From positions 1-64,000 of the IMG/VR virus record IMGVR_UViG_3300009374_000001: a DNA stretch of 64,000 nucleotides; one strand, given 5' to 3'. Made by a program: the position numbers and the translations under genes. The stretch is from a virus. Below, piece by piece: positions 1 through 9,360 of the stretch (the first letter of the stretch is position 1; each line of letters begins with the position of its first letter). The notes under the pieces were generated by a model, which ran no database searches, was not told the origin of the DNA, and saw only the letters and a list, made by a program, of their open reading frames with translations.

Positions 1-126
1 GACGCAGCAGACTTGGTTAAGGGCGAAATTGATGATGTGAAAGACGCATCAGACTTGGTTAAAGGCGAAATTGATGATGTGAAAGACGCAGCAGAATCAG
101 ATAGAGATGCAATAGCTGCAGCTAAG
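1..126 (+). repeat. 42-bp in-frame tandem repeat, three units (third degenerate)
   Basis: Units lie at 1-42, 43-84 and 85-126. The first two differ at only two or three bases. The third keeps the first codons and then diverges. The array may extend upstream of the window. It encodes 14-residue coiled-coil repeats. Confidence 0.85.
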
Positions 127-150
127 TCAGATGCAGAAGCACCTAAATAA
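1..150 (+). CDS. C-terminal end of a repeat-containing coiled-coil protein (5' partial)
   Basis: The frame is open from the first base to a TAA at 148-150, so this is the last 49 residues of a gene that starts before the window. It holds two nearly identical 14-residue units (DAADLVKGEIDDVK and DASDLVKGEIDDVK) and a third, degenerate unit, then an Ala/Asp-rich end (SDAEAPK). Fourteen residues is two heptads, and the hydrophobic spacing fits a coiled coil. A tape measure or another long tail protein is plausible because tail genes follow, but the fragment is too short to show this. No catalytic motif is visible. Confidence 0.7.
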   Translation, partial: DAADLVKGEIDDVKDASDLVKGEIDDVKDAAESDRDAIAAAKSDAEAPK

Positions 151-163
151 CTACATTTAAAAG

Positions 164-967
164 ATGATATTAGATTTAATTACATATAATATACTTATTC
201 AAACGTTTAACTCGCTTATAGGCTTTGGCTTTGAAGTTAGTAATATAAAAATAAGACATAAAGGGAAAATACTATTGTTTAATGATTTAAGCAGCTTCAT
301 GTCTCATGTTTTTTTAATGAACAAGGCCCATGTGTTAGATAATATATTTACAGCTGATGTATTAAAGAAATTTAGAGGTGATTTAAGCAGAGGCTATATT
401 CAGCATGAAATGTTTAGTTTAAGCAATGAAAATTTATATAGTAAAGGCAATATAGTCGAGCTAATAGGGGTGCATCTTAGTAGAAGAAAAGAAGCATATG
501 ATATTATGCGAATTTCGAATATAAAACATATTATAGTTAATAGAGGTGATTCTGTAGAAGCATTTAGAAATATAATTATGCAAACGTTAGACATGTACAA
601 AGAAATATTACTAAAAGTTAAAGATCTTTCGACATTGCTTCCAGATAACATTTTAAACAAATTAAGTAATTTTGATGTAGATGCACTAGAATTATTTGCA
701 ATATATTTTAATGTAATGAAATACAATACTAAATCTAAGCTAAACGACAACATACTGCAAAAGATGTATATTAAGAAAGAAGATCTAATAAATTACAAGA
801 CTTTGACAAATTCTATATTGATACAAAAAGCTGCGTTTAAGCCTGAATATGAAAATGAACTGATATTTGATAGTGAAAGTATAGGCGATGATGTGTATGA
901 TGGTGGATCTATTAGCGCTGAAGGAGAAGAAGTCTCTAGCAATTCTAGCGACGTTATATTAAAGTAA
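164..967 (+). CDS. Unrecognised 267-residue phage protein
   Basis: The start is an ATG 14 bases after the preceding stop. The protein begins with a hydrophobic stretch (ILDLITYNILIQTF), is rich in Ile, Leu, Asn and Lys, looks largely helical, and ends in an acidic, Ser/Gly-rich tail (roughly residues 228-267). I see no catalytic motif. It is the first of four unknown genes between a coiled-coil gene and a baseplate tube-like gene. A role in tail or baseplate assembly, like the small T4 hub-assembly proteins, would fit the position, but the sequence does not show it. Confidence 0.75.
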   Translation: MILDLITYNILIQTFNSLIGFGFEVSNIKIRHKGKILLFNDLSSFMSHVFLMNKAHVLDNIFTADVLKKFRGDLSRGYIQHEMFSLSNENLYSKGNIVELIGVHLSRRKEAYDIMRISNIKHIIVNRGDSVEAFRNIIMQTLDMYKEILLKVKDLSTLLPDNILNKLSNFDVDALELFAIYFNVMKYNTKSKLNDNILQKMYIKKEDLINYKTLTNSILIQKAAFKPEYENELIFDSESIGDDVYDGGSISAEGEEVSSNSSDVILK

Positions 968-1017
968 GAAACAAAAGAAGCACAAGCTATATAATTAATA
1001 AATAATAGTATATAGCT

Positions 1018-1524
1018 ATGGGACAAAAAATTAAATATCAATGGATTAAAGGTGATGATTTTGGAAAAGTTGTTGAATTTGATAGAGAAGATGACAAATT
1101 CACTTATTTTATAGACGGTACAAAAATATTTAGTAATGTTAAAAGTGAATTCTTAATGCTAATAAATGATGATAATCCAGAATTGCCTGTTAATAAGACA
1201 CAGACAGAAGCTACTAAGATAGCTAACGAAGATAGGTCTGACCCTGTGAAAGTTGAAACTAAAATAAGTCCAATTATGGATTTACTTACTAAGCTTAAGT
1301 CTAATAAAACAAAAGTAAACATAGAAATTGATATATCGCTCCCACCTGCTTCGCTATATGATATAATGAAAGAAGCATTTGGAGATGAAGTAGATTTTTG
1401 CATAGAGTCGTATGCAATAAACAGCATAGATAAAGAAAGCATTTTTTTAAATGTTGAAAAAACAATTATTAATAAAGTTAAAAAATTTATTAAGCTACAT
1501 AAAAAAGAAGTAATAAATGAGTGA
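1018..1524 (+). CDS. Unrecognised 168-residue phage protein
   Basis: The start is ATG at 1018, after a 50-base AT-rich gap that includes TATATAATTAATAAATAATA-like sequence. The N-terminal 55 residues look like a small beta domain (YQWIKGDDFGKVVEF, FTYFIDGTKIF). A Thr/Glu/Asp-rich linker follows, and then a C-terminal domain of about 90 residues (LYDIMKEAFGDEVDFCIESY) with a lysine-rich end. The last bases overlap the next gene by eight, suggesting coupled translation. I do not recognise the family. Confidence 0.75.
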   Translation: MGQKIKYQWIKGDDFGKVVEFDREDDKFTYFIDGTKIFSNVKSEFLMLINDDNPELPVNKTQTEATKIANEDRSDPVKVETKISPIMDLLTKLKSNKTKVNIEIDISLPPASLYDIMKEAFGDEVDFCIESYAINSIDKESIFLNVEKTIINKVKKFIKLHKKEVINE

Positions 1525-1936
1525 AGAACTTTCAATTAAACAGAGAACGATATTTAGATTTGTATACACTAAATCAAAAAATGCATTTTTAACATATTAT
1601 AAAAAATCAAGTAAAGAATATACTAAAATCGACTATAGCGATATTTCTAGTAAATTAATAAAAAATGATGTACTAGGGCATGAGCCTTCTCCTCTTCTTA
1701 TAAATTTAGATATACATAGAAGAGTAAATAATGCAATAGAGAAGCCAGATATAAGCGCAATACTTTACAAGCTAGATTCTATTGATGAAAAAAATATCAT
1801 AAAAGTTAAAAAATCTATATCTAAAGCAGCAATAGAAGAATTAGTTTTTGAAATTGTATTAATAAACTATAATGATTACGACTTCTCACCTTCTTTTATA
1901 GAAGGGTTTTCTTCTATAGTCTCTTTACATACATAA
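1517..1936 (+). CDS. Unrecognised 139-residue phage protein
   Basis: The start lies inside the end of the preceding gene, and the stop shares a base with the next start (TAATG), so the three genes are probably one translation unit. The protein is Lys/Ser/Ile-rich with no recognisable motif. Its C-terminal third (IEELVFEIVLINYNDYDFSP) is hydrophobic and acidic. It sits among probable tail-assembly genes. Confidence 0.7.
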   Translation: MSEELSIKQRTIFRFVYTKSKNAFLTYYKKSSKEYTKIDYSDISSKLIKNDVLGHEPSPLLINLDIHRRVNNAIEKPDISAILYKLDSIDEKNIIKVKKSISKAAIEELVFEIVLINYNDYDFSPSFIEGFSSIVSLHT

Positions 1937-2541
1937 TGCACTCAAACAAGAAAAAGCACAAATTTATAGAACACAGGCTATTCAATACTGGTGAGAAAAT
2001 TGCTGCACTATTAAGTTTATATCCTAAGCCCAGAATTTTATTTCCAGTTAAAGCTATAATCATGGATGTAAAATACGACGAATATAATCCAAAATATTTA
2101 ATTAAGCTAACGCATTTTCATGATTCATTTACGTTCATTAAGAAAAATTTCATAGAGTCTGAGCATCATTATAGATTAAGCGGTACCAGTAAGCAATCAC
2201 TACCGTTAACTATTATTAATAAAGTTAAAGCAAAAGAAATAACTTCAAATGAAATGCTGCTAAACGAATTTAATGCATATGAAAACCAAGCGAAACTTTA
2301 TTATGTTGTTGATTCTGTCATGTGTACTAAAACACTGCCTTCTCTTATAGAAATATTTAATAAATTACAAGATTATTACATTGAAGATAGTTTAAGCAGT
2401 ATTAAAACATATGCTTTAAGAGTTTCATATACTGGGCAATATAAAATGAACACTTTACATGCTTTTAACTTGAGACTTAGAAAGTTTATAGGAGATTTAG
2501 TTAAAAATGATACATGGGAGTATTTTGCCAAATATTTATAA
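1936..2541 (+). CDS. Unrecognised 201-residue phage protein
   Basis: The ATG overlaps the preceding stop by one base. The protein is basic at the N-terminus (MHSNKKKHKFIEHRLF) with an alpha/beta-looking body and no known motif. The last helix (LHAFNLRLRKFIGDLV) is amphipathic. The gene is followed by a 40-base AT-rich gap before the tube-like baseplate gene. Position suggests a baseplate or tail-assembly role; the function is unknown. Confidence 0.7.
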   Translation: MHSNKKKHKFIEHRLFNTGEKIAALLSLYPKPRILFPVKAIIMDVKYDEYNPKYLIKLTHFHDSFTFIKKNFIESEHHYRLSGTSKQSLPLTIINKVKAKEITSNEMLLNEFNAYENQAKLYYVVDSVMCTKTLPSLIEIFNKLQDYYIEDSLSSIKTYALRVSYTGQYKMNTLHAFNLRLRKFIGDLVKNDTWEYFAKYL

Positions 2542-2581
2542 TATAATTAAGATAAATATAATAAATAAAACTTTTTAGTAT

Positions 2582-4222
2582 ATGCCGACATATGATGAGC
2601 AAAAACAGATAAAAAAACAAAAAATAACACCAAGCGAGGTTAAAGATTTTGGTAAAGGAGTTGAAGCTAGCTATAATCGTCATAGCTTATTTCAATACTC
2701 TGGCATGCCGTTTAATGGGAATAATTTAAGTAAAGACGCATATTTATTAGAAAATTGGGCAAACGTGAGCTCTCCTGGCTCAAAGAACCCAACAGCAAAA
2801 AACATTATTAATAATCTATCTGCATTTACAGCTAGTACGTTTACAGCTGAAGATTTTATGTCAGCTAGATATTATGGTAAGATCCCAAATAATCAACTAA
2901 TTACGTTAAGAAGATTTGCAATACCACATGCAGATAATTTATTTGAAAATTCAGCCCAAGATGAAGATGGAGACTGGCATAACACAGAAACACCAGATAT
3001 GGCAAGGGCTGTAACCTGGATAAGCGAAGCTACTAACAATAAACTTTCTGAAATTTTAAACTTCGGTGTTGGCTTTAACTGGGGAGAAGTTGAAGGTGTT
3101 TCACAGACTTTAGATGCAACTGGTGGCTCTATGGCAGATAGTGGCATCGGTCAAATCGATAGCGGCTTTTTTCAATCAATGCTAACAGCTGGACAAGGCT
3201 TAAATCCAGCACAGACTGCAAATTTAAAGAACTTTGAAGGCTCAGATCCGCTAGCAGAAACTTACCCAAATTTTATTCATGGGCCATTGAATGTTATACA
3301 CAAAGTATTAATGCAAGAACGGGGCTTAAAGTATGAGCAGGAGTTTACTCTTAATTTTTATTATGACTTAAGAGCTATTGATGGGGCTAATCCAAAACTT
3401 AATTTTCTTGATTTATTTTCTAATTTGCTTATATTGACATATAACACCGCACCATTCTGGGGAGGCGAGTCTAGAATGAAGCCTAATTTTAGAGCAGGCA
3501 AACCGTTGGGCGATTATAATGCTTTAATTGAAGGAGACTATAAAAAATTTACAGAAACTGCATTTCAAGACATGAAAACCATGATTGATACTTTAACTTC
3601 TGAGGAAGATGGAACACAACCAGAAGGCTGGCTTTCGTGGTTTAAGAAAGCAGGAAATGCTCTCAGTAAGATTACAAGCAATACATTAGGTAGTTTTTTT
3701 ATGAAAACTATAGCAGGCAAGCAGAATCATCAAGTAGTTAAAGCTTTATTAAGTGGAGATCCAGTGGGTCAGTGGCATTTAACAATTGGCAACCCTTTAA
3801 ATCCAGTTGCAATGATTGGGAATTTAGTATTAGAAGATGCTAAATTTGAGTTTGAAGGGCCACTTGGTTTTGATGATTTTCCATCTGGCTTAAAAATGAC
3901 AGTTACGTTAAAGCCTGGTAGAGCAAGAGATAAATCTGAAATTGAAAGTATGTTTAATTGCGGTAGAGGAAGATTATATTATGACCCAGAGAAACCAAGA
4001 GAAGGGTCGCCTTCTGTAGATTTTCTCAGTTCAGGGTATGAAGGAAATAAAGCATCAGTATATGGGACGAATCCAGAAACAGACGGGCTATTATCTGGGA
4101 AATTTCCAGCGATGAATGAAGATCTTAAGATGCAGTATAAACACATGAATGCTGGAATGTCAAACGAATACAATGCTAACCATGCACTAAAAAATCATGT
4201 TATTAATTCAATAAATCACTAA
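2582..4222 (+). CDS. Baseplate tail-tube-like protein (gp48/gp54-like)
   Basis: The 546-residue protein opens the recognisable baseplate block. The central and C-terminal part contains QWHLTIGNPLNPVAMIGNLV (about residues 400-420) followed by an acidic beta segment and GLKMTVTLKPGRARDKSEIE. This arrangement recalls the tube-fold baseplate proteins gp48 and gp54, which start the inner tube. It is larger than either T4 protein. An N-terminal Asn/Ser-rich region and a Gly-rich middle flank the core. The gene ends one base before the next ATG. Structural role is likely; the exact T4 counterpart is uncertain. Confidence 0.6.
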   Translation: MPTYDEQKQIKKQKITPSEVKDFGKGVEASYNRHSLFQYSGMPFNGNNLSKDAYLLENWANVSSPGSKNPTAKNIINNLSAFTASTFTAEDFMSARYYGKIPNNQLITLRRFAIPHADNLFENSAQDEDGDWHNTETPDMARAVTWISEATNNKLSEILNFGVGFNWGEVEGVSQTLDATGGSMADSGIGQIDSGFFQSMLTAGQGLNPAQTANLKNFEGSDPLAETYPNFIHGPLNVIHKVLMQERGLKYEQEFTLNFYYDLRAIDGANPKLNFLDLFSNLLILTYNTAPFWGGESRMKPNFRAGKPLGDYNALIEGDYKKFTETAFQDMKTMIDTLTSEEDGTQPEGWLSWFKKAGNALSKITSNTLGSFFMKTIAGKQNHQVVKALLSGDPVGQWHLTIGNPLNPVAMIGNLVLEDAKFEFEGPLGFDDFPSGLKMTVTLKPGRARDKSEIESMFNCGRGRLYYDPEKPREGSPSVDFLSSGYEGNKASVYGTNPETDGLLSGKFPAMNEDLKMQYKHMNAGMSNEYNANHALKNHVINSINH

Positions 4223-4223
4223 T

Positions 4224-5510
4224 ATGCAATTTACAACGCTTACTAATAAAAAGACCATAGTAAAGAACAGTACTTTACAAAAAGATATGGTAGATCTTAC
4301 AATAAACCTGGATGGCTCTTTAAAGCCAGAATTTTTGCACACAGTTTTTAAACACGAAGAAATGAGGCCAGACTTAATCTCGATATCATACTATAATACT
4401 CCAAAGTATGCAGATATTATTTTAAAGTTTAATGGTATTTCAAACCCGTTTTCCATTAAAGAAGATGATATATTACATATCCCATATTTGATTGATATTA
4501 CAGCTGCAGTAAAGAAATCTCAAAAGAGTAAAAATAAACCGAAAGACCAGTTTATAAACAAAAAGAAGATGTCAGAAGCTGATAAGAAAAGGCTAGAGTA
4601 TCTAAAGTCTCTCAATACTAAAAAGGCTTCAGCAGAAAATTTACCGCCCAATATGCTAAAAGACAATGAAGCTGGTATTACACGAAAAGATGGTGAATCT
4701 ACTTTAGGGCTTTCTGGTAAAAAGAGTAATGCATTAACTGTAAATTTTGAAAAGCTGGGTGATTTACTAAGAGGGAAAAAAATTAAAACAAACAATGAAC
4801 AAGACTTAATTCTGTTTAATGGGATTATTGCGCCAGTAGGGTCTCCTAGCGGAAACCCGCCGCCGGTGCTAAGCAATCCATACACAGATATTAATGGTAA
4901 TTTTTGGACATGGGTTAGCGTTCCGGCACCTGGGCATTGGGCACTAGTAGATAGTTCGATTATAGCACCAGCAGGCTCTCCAAGCGGAAACCCACCGCCG
5001 ATGCTAAGCAATCCATACACAGATGCTGGTGGGAATGTCTGGATCTGGAACCCAGAACCACCACCCGGGCGTTGGGGATTATCTAGCTTAGGGGATGTTG
5101 TTTTTGTTGAAAAAAATCGTGGGAGTAATGATGAGATTGTACTCCCAAAAGGTACTCGTGGAAGCAGTGGTAGTGCTGGAGATACTTCTAATGAAACAGA
5201 AAGCGATTGTGAAGATACTAAAAATGATACAAGTATAGAATTAAACACATGCGACGGTGACACGCTAATTATTAAAGGCTCAGATCTTGATAATATAGCA
5301 GAAAAACTTGCATGCATAAAAGAAAATAAAACATATATGGATGATGCATTACAAAGCGTCTTAGATACACATCCAGATTGTTTTGTTTCATACTCAGCAA
5401 GTAATGAACTATTTAGATCAACTAGCAATGCTACAGACTATTTAGTTAAAGCAGAAGATATAGATGCAGAAACAGTTGCAAACTTCTGTGATAAAAATGC
5501 AGGAAGATAA
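4224..5510 (+). CDS. 53: gp53-like baseplate wedge protein with LysM-like domain and internal duplication
   Basis: The N-terminal region (about residues 45-90) reads as a LysM-like segment (DLISISYYNTPKYADIILKF followed by an acidic loop and DDILHIP), as in T4 gp53, a wedge protein. The 428-residue protein is about twice the length of T4 gp53. The extra length is a charged linker (95-200), two tandem copies of a 44-45-residue Pro/Gly/Trp module (201-245 and 246-289), and an acidic C-terminal domain (300-428). The modules have the pattern SPSGNPPPxLSNPYTD then GNxWxW, and could be surface-exposed binding units. Neighbours are baseplate genes on both sides. Confidence 0.6.
   Translation: MQFTTLTNKKTIVKNSTLQKDMVDLTINLDGSLKPEFLHTVFKHEEMRPDLISISYYNTPKYADIILKFNGISNPFSIKEDDILHIPYLIDITAAVKKSQKSKNKPKDQFINKKKMSEADKKRLEYLKSLNTKKASAENLPPNMLKDNEAGITRKDGESTLGLSGKKSNALTVNFEKLGDLLRGKKIKTNNEQDLILFNGIIAPVGSPSGNPPPVLSNPYTDINGNFWTWVSVPAPGHWALVDSSIIAPAGSPSGNPPPMLSNPYTDAGGNVWIWNPEPPPGRWGLSSLGDVVFVEKNRGSNDEIVLPKGTRGSSGSAGDTSNETESDCEDTKNDTSIELNTCDGDTLIIKGSDLDNIAEKLACIKENKTYMDDALQSVLDTHPDCFVSYSASNELFRSTSNATDYLVKAEDIDAETVANFCDKNAGR
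4824..5090 (+). repeat. Two-copy in-frame tandem duplication of about 132-135 bp
   Basis: Copies are at 4824-4958 and 4959-5090 inside the gp53-like gene. They share long identical blocks, including the bases encoding LSNPYTD, and are visibly richer in G and C than the surrounding genes. High DNA-level similarity points to a recent duplication or selection to keep two copies. Confidence 0.85.
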
Positions 5511-5513
5511 TAT

Positions 5514-7007
5514 ATGAGCAGCATTAAAAAGAACATACTAACTATATCAGAGCCTTCTTTAGATATAAATGACATTACTATACCAGATTTAGACACTATA
5601 GATATAAGTAAAGAATACGGCGATAAAGTACCCGTGATTAGAATTAATGCATATGAATTTGGGCAACAAGACATTCTTAAATTTAGTGTTAACATGCATG
5701 GTTTTTTACCAGTACTTAATCTTTCAGTTTCAGATGCACAGGGAATGTTTAAACAAAGATCATACCCACGAGATGGGGATTTAATTGAGTTGTATATAGC
5801 ATCACCAGATGATAATGTATATAAACCAATTAGATGCGACTTTTTTATAAACTCTGTAGCATCAAAGACCAATGATGTATATAGATTTGACGGCGTCTTG
5901 TATATACCAGAAATTTTTAAAGAAGACTGTAAATCATATGAAGAAGATAGTAGCTTTAATCACTTACTTAGCACAGCAGATGAACTGCAAATTGGCTTTG
6001 CTAGTAATATAGAAAATAGTAATGACATAATGAAAAGAATCAACGCGTTCGATACGTTAGAACATTTTATTAAAAAGACTTCTATGCATTCATATAAAGA
6101 TGAAGAATCGTTCTTCGATTCTTACGTCGACATGTATTATTATTTAAACTTTGTAGATGTTAATGCTCAGTTTAATAGCGTGGATGATGAATTGGAAGAA
6201 AGTCTTATGGTATCTAGTGAAAATACTGCAATTTATCCAGATGATAATAAAAATATAAATCAGATAGATGCGCCGTTAATTTTGTCAAACATATATTCTT
6301 TTAAAGGCACTAGAAATTACATTAAAAGTTATAAACTTGTAAACAACACTGGAGTCACTAATAAGAAAAATGGATATACGAGGGTTTTGCAATATTATGA
6401 TTTTGGGGATTTAACAGAAACAAATTCTATAGCTAATTATTTATCATTTGAGGTGAATCCGCTCGCAAGTAATAAAATAAAAGATGGAAGCTTTACCTTA
6501 AATATGACAGGAGCTAGAGATAATCAACAAGAAGAAATTATCAAGTATAAGTTTTTAGGAAAGCATAGTGGTACTACGACATTCGGTAATACGCATGATA
6601 ATTATAAATATGCAGCAATACAAAATCTACACAACATTGAAGAAGTTAATAAGATAAGCTTAATAGTAGAATTAGAAAACGCAAACATGGCATTATATAA
6701 ATACCAACAGGTTCCAGTAGGTATTTTTATACAAGACCCAACTACAGTAGAAGAGATCAGGTTTGATATTGAAAAATTAAAAGAGATTGATCATAACGTA
6801 AGTGGAGATAGACAAGCTGCTATAGATGAATATATTACTATGATAGAAGAAGATCTTAAAATATATGAAGACTCAGAAGAACTAAGAGACTCAGTTTTAT
6901 CTGGGATATATATTATCGGAAACATAGAATACAAATATAGAAAAGGAGATAAAAATATGACACAGGTTTTAACTCTACTAAGAAGAGAATGGCCAGTTTG
7001 GATATAA
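5514..7007 (+). CDS. Probable baseplate hub protein (gp27-like)
   Basis: The 497-residue protein has a beta-rich N-terminal half with the pattern expected of a hub that joins tube to spike: INAYEFGQQDILKFSVNMHG and LPVLNLSVSDAQGMF, then PRDGDLIELYIASPDDNV, as in phage gp27/gpD-type proteins. The C-terminal part contains YRKGDKNMTQVLTLLRREWP, typical of the last strand and tail of such hubs. The gene lies between a LysM-containing wedge gene and the spike gene. Assignment rests on these patterns and on gene order. Confidence 0.55.
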   Translation: MSSIKKNILTISEPSLDINDITIPDLDTIDISKEYGDKVPVIRINAYEFGQQDILKFSVNMHGFLPVLNLSVSDAQGMFKQRSYPRDGDLIELYIASPDDNVYKPIRCDFFINSVASKTNDVYRFDGVLYIPEIFKEDCKSYEEDSSFNHLLSTADELQIGFASNIENSNDIMKRINAFDTLEHFIKKTSMHSYKDEESFFDSYVDMYYYLNFVDVNAQFNSVDDELEESLMVSSENTAIYPDDNKNINQIDAPLILSNIYSFKGTRNYIKSYKLVNNTGVTNKKNGYTRVLQYYDFGDLTETNSIANYLSFEVNPLASNKIKDGSFTLNMTGARDNQQEEIIKYKFLGKHSGTTTFGNTHDNYKYAAIQNLHNIEEVNKISLIVELENANMALYKYQQVPVGIFIQDPTTVEEIRFDIEKLKEIDHNVSGDRQAAIDEYITMIEEDLKIYEDSEELRDSVLSGIYIIGNIEYKYRKGDKNMTQVLTLLRREWPVWI

Positions 7008-7011
7008 TAAT

Positions 7012-8547
7012 ATGAAGAAGCATGGTAACGCAATACAAGATTTTTTAATTAAAGACAGTGAAAAGATATTAGAGTTACAGCGACCCTATTCATTAAAAGA
7101 TAGATACGACTTTCTAAAAAAAGATACTAGTCTTAATAAGCAACTAATCAGTGGAAGACAAGATCCTACATATCTTTCATTCGTCTTATTATTTGATAGT
7201 ATAGATGCAATAAACTCTCCATTTTTATCAACAAGCATGGAAGATAATACAGCACTTAAATATTTGAATGATATTAAAGATTTTAGAAGAGTAAAATATC
7301 TCGAACATTTTATAGAAGCATTTAAATCTATTAATAAAAATATGCCGTGGTTTTGGCAAAGCATTGATGGTATTGATAATTTATTTAAACTTAAAGGCTT
7401 AGAAGATACATATAGAGGTGGCGATGATTCTATTTTAACTATCAATACTCTTGAATCAATTGAACTACCAATTAGTGGATTGATGAATTTATATAGACAT
7501 ATATGCTATGACACACAGTACGGGAGAGTTATATTACCAGAGAATTTGAGAAAGTTTGGATTTTTATTATACATATCAGAAATTAGACTTGTTAGAAATT
7601 CAAGACATTTAAAGAATACAGGAACAGGAGTGCTAAAATATGATACAGAACAAGATCAACGAGATAAAGCAATAAACTATCTAGTTGGAGAAAATTCACC
7701 ATATTATGTTTTTTCATTATCAAATTGCGAGTTTAATTATGATGAATCGTTTGAATCATTTGGAAATTTAAGTAAAGAAGCACCAGAAGCAATAGGAGGC
7801 AAAATTGTCATTAATTATGAAAATGTTGATTTAATAGAATCTCAAACTATGCCTGGTTACTTGGGATATAAGATGACTAATAAAGAAAACTATATCATGC
7901 AAAGCGGAGATGGTAGCAAAGCTGAGCAAGCTGGGCAGTTTGGAAAAGAAAGCTTTGATCTAGATGAATCAGAAGAAGAAATTAAAAGAGCTAATAAGTT
8001 AAAAGATAATTCAGATACATTAGAATCTTTAGATGACTATATTAGTCAATCATCTAAAGCACAAGATAATTTAGGTATCGTGGATGGATATAAGGGAAAG
8101 CAAGAAACTTTACCAATCGGGCATGTAGAAGCAGAGTCAAACGCAGCAGACGCACAGAGCGGCTCGCTTAGCATAGACCCTATCTATGAAAAAGAAGATG
8201 GTGGCTTTGCCCAAAGCATATTAGATCAAGTTAAAGAGCTAGGGAATAGTATAGAAGACTCATTATTAGCTGCGCCTGAACGATTAAAAAATTCTGCCAT
8301 ACAATATGGGCAGGATTTAGTTTCAGGCTATGTTAATTCGCTGTTACTTGGAAACGTATATGGATTAAACGTACATACAGTAGGGCAAGCTCTTGAGCAG
8401 GCAAGCGTTCAAGGCTTAAGAGATGTATTTTCAGGTTCAGACGTAGAAGGTATTGGTCCAGCAATAGGAAGCAATGTGCATGAACGGGGTGCATCATCAA
8501 GCAATGCACAAAGTAATAACCCAGACAACGTATATGATGAGCAATAA
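7012..8547 (+). CDS. Baseplate/tail tube-fold structural protein
   Basis: The 511-residue protein contains LPISGLMNLYRHICYDTQYG and VILPENLRKFGFLLYISEIR (about residues 156-200), a combination I associate with tube-fold baseplate proteins of large myoviruses. A beta segment (YYVFSLSNCEFNYDES) follows near 230. The C-terminal 200 residues are low-complexity, acidic and then Gly/Ser/Asn-rich. It sits between hub and spike genes. It may be the gp48 or gp54 counterpart that the gene at 2582 is not. Confidence 0.55.
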   Translation: MKKHGNAIQDFLIKDSEKILELQRPYSLKDRYDFLKKDTSLNKQLISGRQDPTYLSFVLLFDSIDAINSPFLSTSMEDNTALKYLNDIKDFRRVKYLEHFIEAFKSINKNMPWFWQSIDGIDNLFKLKGLEDTYRGGDDSILTINTLESIELPISGLMNLYRHICYDTQYGRVILPENLRKFGFLLYISEIRLVRNSRHLKNTGTGVLKYDTEQDQRDKAINYLVGENSPYYVFSLSNCEFNYDESFESFGNLSKEAPEAIGGKIVINYENVDLIESQTMPGYLGYKMTNKENYIMQSGDGSKAEQAGQFGKESFDLDESEEEIKRANKLKDNSDTLESLDDYISQSSKAQDNLGIVDGYKGKQETLPIGHVEAESNAADAQSGSLSIDPIYEKEDGGFAQSILDQVKELGNSIEDSLLAAPERLKNSAIQYGQDLVSGYVNSLLLGNVYGLNVHTVGQALEQASVQGLRDVFSGSDVEGIGPAIGSNVHERGASSSNAQSNNPDNVYDEQ

Positions 8548-8571
8548 GATAGTGATTTTGGAGTATAAGTA

Positions 8572-9360
8572 ATGGAACTAACAGATATTAAAAAACCAGA
8601 TAGATTAAGCGACATCGATTGGCTGGGTGAAGTCGTTGATATTGAAGATCCTCATTTTTTAGGAAGGGTTAAAGTTAAAGTGTTTGGGAAGTTTGATTTG
8701 CTTGAAAACGATTTTATCCCATGGGCAACGCCCAGCACCTCTATAACTGCCGCATCAGAAACAGGAGGAGGTTTTTTCTCTGTTCCAAAGCTTAATAGTA
8801 TAGTAAGCATCAAGTTCGATAATAATTCTATATATGAACCTGTATATTTTTATAATGTGCATATTTCAAAAGACTTAAAGACAGAATTAGAGCCAAGCTA
8901 TTTAAATGCGCATTCTTTAATATATGATACTATCATAGAAGGTGGCTTAAAAATTTATTTCACAGAGAATGAATCTGGGAGTGGCACAACGGGGCTGGTG
9001 TTTAACTATAAAGACACCGTAATAAACATAAAGAACGATAGCTCTGTTGAGGTTAAGAACCCAAATGGTGATAATATCGAAATGCTTAACGATGGAAACA
9101 TCAATATAAAATGTTCTAGCAATGTGACTTTAAAGAACGAAGGAAACACTATATTAACAACAAAGGGAAATATACATCTTAACTCAAGCAATACAGATTC
9201 AGTAAGACTTGGTGCAGGGTTTGCTGAGAAAATTCTAAAGGGCCAGACTTTTCAAAGACTTTATAACTCACATACACATCCGACACCTACTGGCCCGAGT
9301 GGCCCGCCAATCCAGCAATCAATACCAACAGATTTATCTAAAACAACAAAATCAGACTAA
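8572..9360 (+). CDS. 5: Baseplate spike protein with OB-fold and HxH tip (gp5/gpV-like, no lysozyme domain)
   Basis: This protein would form the membrane-piercing spike. Residues 14-125 match a gp5/gpV OB-fold (WLGEVVDIEDPHFLGRVKVK, DFIPWATP, GGGFFSVPKLNSIVSIKF). Residues 135-215 have short repeating polar strands (VEVKNPNGDNIEMLNDGNIN) typical of the triple-stranded beta-helix. The end has HTHPTPTGPSGPP, where H234 and H236 fit the HxH iron site at spike tips. The 262-residue length leaves no room for the lysozyme domain of T4 gp5. A GGAG site lies upstream (near 8560). Confidence 0.85.
   Translation: MELTDIKKPDRLSDIDWLGEVVDIEDPHFLGRVKVKVFGKFDLLENDFIPWATPSTSITAASETGGGFFSVPKLNSIVSIKFDNNSIYEPVYFYNVHISKDLKTELEPSYLNAHSLIYDTIIEGGLKIYFTENESGSGTTGLVFNYKDTVINIKNDSSVEVKNPNGDNIEMLNDGNINIKCSSNVTLKNEGNTILTTKGNIHLNSSNTDSVRLGAGFAEKILKGQTFQRLYNSHTHPTPTGPSGPPIQQSIPTDLSKTTKSD

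Noticed and set aside
4520-5428. Long open frame of 302 codons on the minus strand
   Set aside because: It lies wholly inside the gp53-like gene, whose domains and overlaps are clear. The minus frame has no family pattern.
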